From Auraticoccus monumenti (GTDB lineage: Bacteria; Actinomycetota; Actinomycetes; Propionibacteriales; Propionibacteriaceae), in the NCBI RefSeq assembly GCF_900101785.1, contig NZ_LT629688.1, forward strand, positions 682,001 through 746,000: a stretch of 64,000 bases of DNA. Reading direction: 5' to 3'. Under the pieces are notes generated by a model that was given only the letters and a program-made list of their open reading frames with translations, had not been told where the DNA came from and did not search any database. Positions 47,451-54,424 of this stretch are shown here, piece after piece. Made by a program: the position numbers and the translations under genes. Each line of letters starts with the position of its first letter. Position 1 is the stretch's first letter.

Positions 47451-48817
47451 GCCTGCTCGCCCTGCTGCTCGGCGGCGACCGCCTCCTCCAGCGCCGTCAG
47501 GTAGCCGGCCCAGTAGGCCTCGAGCTCCGCCGCCGACGCCCCGGCCGGGACGCCCGACGCGGCGACCGCGTCCCCCGCCGAGGGAGCGCCCTGACCCGGA
47601 CCGAAGGGACCGGGCGGGTCGAAGGGCCACTCCTGGTCCCAGCAGATCGGGCGCCGGGTGGGCGGCGGGCACGTGATCACCGTCCGGGTCGGGCACCAGA
47701 CCGCCCGCGTCACGCACACGACCTGCCGGCTGATCAGCGGGCCCCCGCAGAAGATCTTGATCCGCGACGGCTGGCAGATCACCATCCGGCTGCCCGTCAC
47801 CACCGGACCCGTGATCAGGTCCACCCCGAGGGCGTCCAGGGCCATCTGGATGGGGTTGGCGAAGGTGAAGGAGCCGTCGCGCGAGCCGGCGAACAGCAGC
47901 CCGACCACGTTGCGGGCGGTGTCCATCACCACCGACCCGGAGTCACCCCGGTCGGAGAAGCGCGGTGAGCGCGTCGTGTCGGGGGCGATCCTCAGCTGGT
48001 GGCGGAAGGTCCGCACCCCGATGCCGTTGCCGTAGTCGACCTGGAGGGTGAAGTCGGTCGAAACCACCGACCCGAAGGTGTGCTCGGTGGTCCGGCCGCG
48101 CTTCTGCACCGCCATCCCCACCGTCGCCGTGGCCCGACCGGCCACCGCCCCGATGCCGGTCACCGTCGCGTCCCAGGCCTGACCGGCGTCGAGCCGGACC
48201 ACCGCGCCGTCGACCGTGTCGGTGAGCTGGGCCCGGGCGAGGGTGCCGAACGGGTCGTCGTTGGCGTCGTCGTCGGCCCGCGACGGCTGCACCATGACGT
48301 CACCGACGGACCAGGTGGTGTCCACGCAGGCGACGTGGAAGTTGGTCAGGGCCATCGTGGCGCCGCTGGCCCGGTCCCGGACCATGGCCCCCAGGGTGCC
48401 GCTGAACACGTAGTTCCCCGGGGAGGGGACGTCCGGCGGCGCGAGGTAGATGGTGCGCTGGGGCCCCATCGAGATGCCGCCCACCATGGTCGGGTAGACC
48501 GCAGGGTCCAGCAGCGGCTCATCCCCGGCCAGCACCTTCATCGACCCCGGCTGCAGCTCGATCTCGAGCTCCTGCACGTCGGTGGGGATGCCGTCGATCT
48601 CGTCCGGCACCAGCTGCTCCGCCGGCACGTCCCCGGCCGGCAGCTTCTGCTCGACGAAGACCACGATGCTCAGCTGCCCGGTCGGCTCGCCCCCGGTCTG
48701 CTTCTCCGCGATGTCCACCCCGACCACGCCGGGCCGGAGGATCAGCGCGTCCTCCACCCGCTCCTTGACCGGTCGGATCCTCGACCGTGCCTGGCTCTCT
48801 GCTCCCTGCTCCGTCAT
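47447..48817 (-). CDS. Trypsin-like serine protease with cysteine-rich tail
   Basis: This 456-residue protein has no signal peptide. Residues 110-335 form a chymotrypsin-fold domain with His161 (ALTNFHVAC), Asp204 (TVDGAVVRLD) and Ser293 (SDRGDSGSVVM). It resembles the Nal1-type proteases that occur singly in bacteria. Residues 344-393 contain six Cys (348, 357, 368, 375, 383, 392) spaced 7-11 apart, each with Ser or Thr nearby; only one other Cys exists in the protein. After a Pro/Gly linker the end is helical and acidic. Its stop overlaps the APH start (ATGA), so it leads the four-gene LanC/HopA1/APH operon. Confidence 0.82.
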   Translation of the reverse strand: MTEQGAESQARSRIRPVKERVEDALILRPGVVGVDIAEKQTGGEPTGQLSIVVFVEQKLPAGDVPAEQLVPDEIDGIPTDVQELEIELQPGSMKVLAGDEPLLDPAVYPTMVGGISMGPQRTIYLAPPDVPSPGNYVFSGTLGAMVRDRASGATMALTNFHVACVDTTWSVGDVMVQPSRADDDANDDPFGTLARAQLTDTVDGAVVRLDAGQAWDATVTGIGAVAGRATATVGMAVQKRGRTTEHTFGSVVSTDFTLQVDYGNGIGVRTFRHQLRIAPDTTRSPRFSDRGDSGSVVMDTARNVVGLLFAGSRDGSFTFANPIQMALDALGVDLITGPVVTGSRMVICQPSRIKIFCGGPLISRQVVCVTRAVWCPTRTVITCPPPTRRPICWDQEWPFDPPGPFGPGQGAPSAGDAVAASGVPAGASAAELEAYWAGYLTALEEAVAAEQQGEQA

Positions 48818-48886
48818 CTCCTGCTCCTCCGTGCCGTGGCACCCCCCGTGGTTGCCGACACCGGGGAGGAAGCCGCCCGGCCTCCC

Positions 48887-48916
48887 GGTGATACATCCCG
48901 TCGACCACGTATCACC
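48887..48916. promoter_or_regulatory. Inverted repeat in the divergent protease promoter region
   Basis: GGTGATAC (48887-48894) and GTATCACC (48909-48916) form a perfect 8-bp inverted repeat with a 14-bp spacer. It lies in the 198-bp gap between the trypsin-like protease gene (minus) and the subtilisin gene (plus), so one regulator could control both arms. The gap contains no small ORF resembling a precursor peptide. Confidence 0.55.
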
Positions 48917-49015
48917 AGGGTCGTCACCGACTCCTTCTCAACGCGGGCACCGCTCACTACGCTGAGCGCCAGCGGACCTCCGCCGGGCCGGCCCGCCGTG
49001 ACAGGAAGTCCGCCC

Positions 49016-50626
49016 ATGCCCACCTCGTCGCTCGCGCAGCCGTCGCTCCCGCCGACGCCCCCTGTGGTCGCGCCCGCCCTCCTGACCCGGTTCGGCGCGC
49101 GGGTGCTCGATCCGCTGACCGCCGTCCGCACCGGCCGCACCCCGGCCCCGACGGTCTACCTCGCCGACCGGCTGCTGGTCCGGGGAGCCGCCGAGGACAC
49201 CCGCACCGCCGACGCGGTGGCCCTGCTGGGGGAGGTCGCCGCCGGCCTCGGCGTCCCGGTCGAGGTGTCGGTGGACCGGCGCGACCGCGTCGTCGCCCGC
49301 CAGCTGCTGCAGACCGAGGGCGGACGCCTGCTGGCCGAGGCCACCAGCACCCGGCTGCTGCTGAGCACGCCCGCCGACGGCCGCACCGCCCCACCGGACG
49401 CCTGGGCCCTGCTCGCCGCCGCCCGCGCGCAGGCCCCCGAGCTCGCCCGCCACATCCACCTGGACCACCTGCTCACCGCCTGCTCCGAGACCTGGAACGG
49501 CGTCGGCGGCATCTGGGGCGGGGTCGGTGGGATCTGGGGCGGGGTCGGTGGGATCTGGGGCGGGGTCGGAGGCATCTGGGGCGGCGTCAGCCCCACCCCC
49601 TCCCCCTACGGCAGCCCCGGCTACGGCACCCGCGTCCCGGTCTCCTGGAACGGTGCCGACCCGCGGACCACCGCGCCGGCGGTGAAGCGTCCACCGGTGG
49701 TGGTCCTGCTGGACACCGGGGTCGGGGAGCACCCGTGGTTCCGCGACGGCGAGGGCGTCCGGGAGGTGGTCGAGGTCGGCGGCATCCCGGTCGGCATCAG
49801 CGTCAGCGGGGTCGGCGACCCGGAGCTGTCGGGGGTGGTGGCCGACGCGGTCGGGGGCATGCTGGACCGCCAGTCCGGCCACGGCACCTTCATCGCCGGG
49901 GTCGTCCGGCAGCGCTGCCCGCAGGCCGAGCTGTGGGCCGTCCCGGTGATGCCCGCCGACGGCGCCGCCTCCGAGGGCGACCTGCTGCACGCCCTGACCG
50001 TGCTGCTGGCCCAGCACCTGGACGCCCAGGCGCGTGGCGACTCCGAGGGGGTGGTGGACGTGATCGGGTTGTCCCTCGGCTACTACCACGAGGACCCGGC
50101 CGACGCCCTGGACGACGGGCCGCTGCTGGCCCTGCTGCAGCTGGCCGCCCGCTCCGGCACCGCGGTGGTCGCGGCCGCCGGCAACGACGCCACCAGCACC
50201 CCCTTCTTCCCCGCCGCGCTGGCGCCCGCGCTCACCGACGGCGTCCCGCTGACCAGCGTCGGGGCCCTCAACCCCGACGGCCGCAGCGTCGCCCTGTTCT
50301 CCAACAACGGGAGCTGGATCAGCACCCACGCCCCCGGCGCCCAGGTGGTGAGCACGGTGCCGGTCACCCTCAGCGGGGCGCTGACCGCGGGCGTCCACGT
50401 CGACCGCGACGACCCGCTGCCCCGGACCGGCGTCGACCCCGACACCCACCGCTCCGGGTTCGCGGTGTGGAGCGGGACGTCCTTCGCCGCCCCCTTCGTC
50501 GCCGGCGACCTGGCCGCCGCCATCGCCGTCGACGAGGACCCGGTCGGCACCGACCCGGCCACCATGGTGGCCCGCGGGGCCCGGGCCGTGGCCACCGTGC
50601 TGGCCGCCCGGGAGGTCCGGCGATGA
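49016..50626 (+). CDS. S8 family serine peptidase (subtilisin-like) with tryptophan heptad repeat
   Basis: This 536-residue protein has no signal peptide. The catalytic triad is Asp233 (VVLLDTGVGEHPW), His289 (QSGHGTFIAGVV) and Ser489 (WSGTSFAAPFVAGD), with the oxyanion Asn in VAAAGNDAT. Residues 1-155 are a helical N-terminal domain. Residues 162-189 are four copies of GVGGIWG, followed by a Pro/Ser/Tyr-rich linker to the protease domain. It acts inside the cell by lack of export signals. The first gene of a four-gene operon, its stop overlaps the start of the ECF sigma gene (ATGA). AGGAAG is 8 nt before the ATG. Confidence 0.88.
   Translation: MPTSSLAQPSLPPTPPVVAPALLTRFGARVLDPLTAVRTGRTPAPTVYLADRLLVRGAAEDTRTADAVALLGEVAAGLGVPVEVSVDRRDRVVARQLLQTEGGRLLAEATSTRLLLSTPADGRTAPPDAWALLAAARAQAPELARHIHLDHLLTACSETWNGVGGIWGGVGGIWGGVGGIWGGVGGIWGGVSPTPSPYGSPGYGTRVPVSWNGADPRTTAPAVKRPPVVVLLDTGVGEHPWFRDGEGVREVVEVGGIPVGISVSGVGDPELSGVVADAVGGMLDRQSGHGTFIAGVVRQRCPQAELWAVPVMPADGAASEGDLLHALTVLLAQHLDAQARGDSEGVVDVIGLSLGYYHEDPADALDDGPLLALLQLAARSGTAVVAAAGNDATSTPFFPAALAPALTDGVPLTSVGALNPDGRSVALFSNNGSWISTHAPGAQVVSTVPVTLSGALTAGVHVDRDDPLPRTGVDPDTHRSGFAVWSGTSFAAPFVAGDLAAAIAVDEDPVGTDPATMVARGARAVATVLAAREVRR
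49499..49582 (+). repeat. 21-bp x 4 tandem repeat encoding GVGGIWG
   Basis: Four adjacent 21-bp units, two of them identical and the others differing only at silent positions, encode four GVGGIWG heptads in the subtilisin-like protein. A partial fifth (GGCGTCAGC) follows. Confidence 0.9.
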
Positions 50627-51225
50627 CCACGCTCCCGGGTCGGCCGCGGGCCGGGGAGGGGCTGCCCGACCGGGCCGGACGCGCCTTCGCCGGCTACCGC
50701 GAGGGGGACGTGGCCCAGATGGACGAGCTGGTCGAGCTGCTCACCGGGCTGCTGTGGCACACCGCCCGGGGCGCGGGGCTGGACGAGCGCGCCGCCCAGG
50801 ACGTCGTCCAGACCGCCTGGCTGCGGCTGGTCGAGCACGCCGACTCGGTGGCCGACCCGCAGGCGGTGCTGGGCTGGCTGCTCAGCACCGTGCGGCGGGA
50901 GAGCTGGCGGGTCGCCCGGACCACGCTCCCGGCCGTCGAGCCGGACGAGACCCGACCGGACGAGGCCCCGCACCCGGACCAGCAGGTCGAGACCGGTGAC
51001 CAGCTGCGGCTGCTCTGGCAGCACGTCCAGGCCCTGCCGCCGCGGTGCCGGGCGCTGCTGCGGGTGATCGCCTTCGCCGAGCGCCCCGACTACGCCCGGG
51101 TGGCCGCCGCGCTGGGGATGCCGGTCGGCAGCATCGGCCCCACCCGGGGTCGCTGTCTGGCCAGGCTCCGCACCGCGCTGGCCGGCGACGAGCGCTGGGC
51201 CGACGTCCCCGGAGGTGCCGCATGA
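50623..51225 (+). CDS. ECF-type RNA polymerase sigma factor
   Basis: This 200-residue protein has sigma region 2 (LDERAAQDVVQTAWLRLVEHADSV, LGWLLSTVRRESWRVAR) and region 4 (LPPRCRALLRVIAFAERPDYARVAAALGMPVGSIGPTRGRCLARLRTAL). It overlaps the subtilisin and the following gene by 4 bp at each end. No classical anti-sigma factor is present; the small protein encoded next could take that role. The likely targets are this operon and the divergent LanC group. Confidence 0.88.
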   Translation: MTTLPGRPRAGEGLPDRAGRAFAGYREGDVAQMDELVELLTGLLWHTARGAGLDERAAQDVVQTAWLRLVEHADSVADPQAVLGWLLSTVRRESWRVARTTLPAVEPDETRPDEAPHPDQQVETGDQLRLLWQHVQALPPRCRALLRVIAFAERPDYARVAAALGMPVGSIGPTRGRCLARLRTALAGDERWADVPGGAA

Positions 51226-51734
51226 GCCGCACGGACCGGCCCTTCCCCGAGGACGAGCCCCTCGACGCCGGCGACCTGGACCTGCTGGCGGCGCTGGCCC
51301 GGGCGGCCGACGTCCACGACCCGGTGCCCGCGGGGCTGACCCGCGAGATCCGCTTCCGCCTCAGCGTCCGGGCCCTGCACGCCGAGGTGGCCGAGATCGT
51401 CGCGGAGGGTGCGGGGACCGCCGCGCTGCGGGGGCCGCACCAGGCCCGGACCGAGACGATCAGCTTCGTCGCCGGCGACCTGTCGGTGCTGGTCACCCTC
51501 ACCGTCCACGACGAGGGCGTCCGGGTGGACGGCTGGCTGACCGGGACGGGGTTCAGCGGTCCGGGCGCCGACGTGCGGGTGCTGCGGTCGGGGGCCCCGA
51601 GCGGTGACCCCGTCCCCGTCGACGAGCACGGGCGGTTCGTGGTCGCGCCGGTGGCCCGGGGCGTGGTGCAGCTGCTGTTCACCCCCGCCGACGCCACCCG
51701 GCGGCCCGTGGTCACCCGGCACGTCGAGCTCTGA
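51222..51734 (+). CDS. Small protein between sigma factor and CHAT genes, unknown
   Basis: This 170-residue protein is not assigned to a family. Residues 10-60 are helical and acidic (DLDLLAALARAADVHDPVPAGLTREIRFRL), resembling the N-terminal part of short proteins that follow ECF sigma genes. Residues 75-170 are beta-rich (TISFVAGDLSVLVTLTVHDEGVRVDGWL, GRFVVAPVARGVVQLLF) like a carboxypeptidase-regulatory or Ig-type fold. No membrane span. Its position suggests a soluble anti-sigma factor or a substrate of the neighbouring proteases. Confidence 0.7.
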   Translation: MSRTDRPFPEDEPLDAGDLDLLAALARAADVHDPVPAGLTREIRFRLSVRALHAEVAEIVAEGAGTAALRGPHQARTETISFVAGDLSVLVTLTVHDEGVRVDGWLTGTGFSGPGADVRVLRSGAPSGDPVPVDEHGRFVVAPVARGVVQLLFTPADATRRPVVTRHVEL

Positions 51735-51735
51735 G

Positions 51736-54315
51736 GTGACGACCTCCGTCCGCGGGCAGCGCCCGTCCCCGGCGGAGGTCGCCGCCCTGGTCGACGAGGC
51801 GGTGCTGGCCAACGCGCGCGGACGTCCGGCGCTGGCCGGCCGGCTGCTGGACCGGGCCCTGCGTGCGCTCGGCCCGGACGAGGGCGACGTCGCGGCGCTG
51901 GAGACCCGTTGCCGGGTGCTGATCACGTCGGCGCTGACCCGGTTCGAGACGGGGCGGCGGGCCGAGGCCTTCGCGCTGCTGACCCGGGCAGAGGAGCTCG
52001 CCGACGCCGCGGGGCTCGGGGCCGTCCGGGCGCTGGCCGCCATCCAGCGCTCGGGGCTGCACGGCCGCACCGGGGACTGGGCGGCCGCGCTGGCCGGGCT
52101 CCAGGGAGTCGACCCGTCCGCCCCCGGTCTGAGCCCGCGCGCCCGATGCGTGGTGGAGCTCAACAGCGGGTTGGCGCTGCAGCTGCTCGGTCGCCACCGC
52201 GCCAGCCGGGACCGGCTGCAGGCGGCCGTCCGGCTGGCCGAGGAGCACGGCATCGACGACCTGGCCGCCGCCGCCCTGCACAACCTGGGCCGGTTGTCCT
52301 TCCTGCGGGGCGAGCTGCCCGAGGCGCTGACCCTGATGGCGCGGGCCCGCCGCCGCAGTCCCGACCTCACCTCCTCGGGAGCCGACCTGGACCGGGCGCG
52401 GGTGCTGCTGGAGGCCGGCCAGCTCGACGCCGCCGAGGAGCTGCTGGTGCAGGCCGAGCAGGAGGCCCGGGCGGCCGGGCTGGCCCACGACGTCGGGGAG
52501 ATCTCGCTGGAGCGGGCGCGGCGCTCGCTGCTGCTGGGCGACCACGCCCGCGCCCGGACGCACGCGCTCGCCGCCCGGCGGTCCTTCGCGCGGCTCGGCG
52601 AGGACTCGTGGCGGACCCGGGCGGAGCTGCTGCGGCTGGGAGCCGAGCTCGCCGGTGGTGGACGTCCGGGGCCGGTGGCGCGGCAGGCGCTGGCGCTGGC
52701 CGAGGGCTCGGCCCGGGCTGCCGGGGTGGGGCTGGAGGCGTCGCTGCTGGCGGCGGAGTCCGCGGCCCGGGCCGGTGACGTGGCCGCCGCTCGCGCGGTG
52801 CTGCCCCGGCGGGTGGGTGCGGCGACCCTGCCCCAGCGGCTGCAGCTGGCGCTGGCCCGGACCACCGTCGCGCTGGCCGCCGCCGACCCCGAGGCCGCGC
52901 TGGCCCGGTTGCGCGGCGCCGCCGCGGTGCTGGCCTCGGAGCAGCGCCGGTCGGCGGGGCTGGACAGCCGGACCGCGATCGCCCTGCACGGGCGCCGGCT
53001 GGCCGAGCTGGACGTCGGGCTCGCCCTGGGCACGGGGTCCGCGGCGGCCGTCCTCCGGGCGACCGAGCGGTGGCGGGGGCTGTCCACCCGGGGCCGCTGG
53101 GTGGTGCCGAGCGGGGACCCCACCACCGACGACCTGGTCGCGGCCATGCGCCGCACCGGCGCCGAGCTGCGCGAGGCCGGCGACGAGACCAGCCGCCAGC
53201 CGCTGGTCCGCGAGCTGGCCCGGCTCGAGCGGGCGGTGCGGGAACGGGGCTGGATGCTGGCGGCGGCGCAGGAGGACGTGCCCGACGCCGCCGTCCACCC
53301 CACCTCCGTGAGCGCCCTCGGCCCCGCCCTGGCCGGCCGGGACGCCGGGCTGGTCAGCTTCCTCAGCTGGGGTGGACGGCTGCGGGCGGTCACCGTCACC
53401 CCGCGGTCGACGCGCCTGCACGACCTGGCCGACGCCGCGGACGTCCTCGAGCTGGCCTCCCGGCTGGCTGCAGGACGCACCGCCCTGGCGGCCCTCGCCG
53501 ACCCGCGGCTGCGGGAGGTGGTGGAGCGGTCCCAGCAGCGCGCCACCTCCCGGCTGGACGCGCTCCTCTCCCCGGCCCTGCCGGGGACGGGGCGGGTGGT
53601 CGTGGTCCCCACCCGGGTGACGGCCTCGCTCGCCTGGCGGCAGCTCCCCTGCCTGCTGGGGCGCCCGGTCACGGTCTCCCCGTCGGCGACCGGCTGGCTC
53701 CGCGGGCTCGACGCCGGCGCGGCTCGGGCCGCCACCCGGACCCCGGAGCCGCGGACGTCCCTCACCGCCGTCGCCGGTCCCGCCCTCGAGCGGGCGGCCG
53801 ACGAGGCGCGGGCGGTGGCGGCGTGCTGGCCGGGCGGGAAGGCCCTGACCGGGGACCGGGCGGTCGGCGCCGCCCTGACCGCGGCGCTGCGCTCCGACAC
53901 CGTGGTGCACGTGGCCGCCCACGGCAGCCACCACGACCAGAGCCCGCTGTTCTCCTCTGTGCTGGTGGCCGACGGACCGCTGTTCGCCCACGAGTTCGAG
54001 CGGGTCGGCGTCGGCGCCGGGCACGTGGTGCTGTCCTCCTGCGACGTCGGACGGGCCCGGGTGCGGCCGGGTGAGGAGTCGCTGGGTCTGGCCGCCGCGC
54101 TGATCGCCTGCGGGGTCCGCACCGTGGTGGCGGCCGTCGCCCCGGTCCGCGACGACGTCGCGCAGGAGCTGATGACGCGCTACCACGCCGAGCTCGCCGC
54201 CGGGTCCGACAGCGCCGAGGCCCTCCTCCGCGCCTCCTGCGACGTCCCCGACGCCGGGCTGTTCTGCGGCTACGGCACCGACTGGCGCGTGGGCGGCGCG
54301 CCGGCCGCGGTGTGA
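51736..54315 (+). CDS. CHAT domain protease with TPR repeats
   Basis: This 859-residue protein starts at GTG 51736, 1 nt after the previous stop. Residues 1-500 are TPR-like helical repeats (AALHNLGRLSFLRGELPEALTLMARAR, ARVLLEAGQLDAAEELLVQAEQEA). Residues about 560-859 are a CHAT caspase-fold domain with catalytic His729 in VHVAAHGSH and Cys769 in VVLSSCDVGRA, and a final GLFCGYGTDWRVGG. The TPRs are expected to sense or bind partners and the CHAT domain to cleave a target. In known systems (HetF, TPR-CHAT/Csx29) such proteins cleave dedicated substrates; here the neighbouring proteases or sigma/unknown pair are candidates. Confidence 0.9.
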   Translation: MTTSVRGQRPSPAEVAALVDEAVLANARGRPALAGRLLDRALRALGPDEGDVAALETRCRVLITSALTRFETGRRAEAFALLTRAEELADAAGLGAVRALAAIQRSGLHGRTGDWAAALAGLQGVDPSAPGLSPRARCVVELNSGLALQLLGRHRASRDRLQAAVRLAEEHGIDDLAAAALHNLGRLSFLRGELPEALTLMARARRRSPDLTSSGADLDRARVLLEAGQLDAAEELLVQAEQEARAAGLAHDVGEISLERARRSLLLGDHARARTHALAARRSFARLGEDSWRTRAELLRLGAELAGGGRPGPVARQALALAEGSARAAGVGLEASLLAAESAARAGDVAAARAVLPRRVGAATLPQRLQLALARTTVALAAADPEAALARLRGAAAVLASEQRRSAGLDSRTAIALHGRRLAELDVGLALGTGSAAAVLRATERWRGLSTRGRWVVPSGDPTTDDLVAAMRRTGAELREAGDETSRQPLVRELARLERAVRERGWMLAAAQEDVPDAAVHPTSVSALGPALAGRDAGLVSFLSWGGRLRAVTVTPRSTRLHDLADAADVLELASRLAAGRTALAALADPRLREVVERSQQRATSRLDALLSPALPGTGRVVVVPTRVTASLAWRQLPCLLGRPVTVSPSATGWLRGLDAGAARAATRTPEPRTSLTAVAGPALERAADEARAVAACWPGGKALTGDRAVGAALTAALRSDTVVHVAAHGSHHDQSPLFSSVLVADGPLFAHEFERVGVGAGHVVLSSCDVGRARVRPGEESLGLAAALIACGVRTVVAAVAPVRDDVAQELMTRYHAELAAGSDSAEALLRASCDVPDAGLFCGYGTDWRVGGAPAAV

Positions 54316-54424
54316 CCGTGGTCGCGGACCTGGCGAGCCGGTCGGGACCCTGGGCCCACGTCGGGGGCGCGTCGGGCACCTAGGCTGGTCGGCGCACGGA
54401 CGGACGAGACAGAAGGGGTGCGCC

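Noticed and set aside
48818..49015. Search for a lanthipeptide precursor ORF between the divergent protease operons
   Set aside because: No frame gives a short peptide with a leader-like part and a Ser/Thr/Cys-rich end after a ribosome-binding site.
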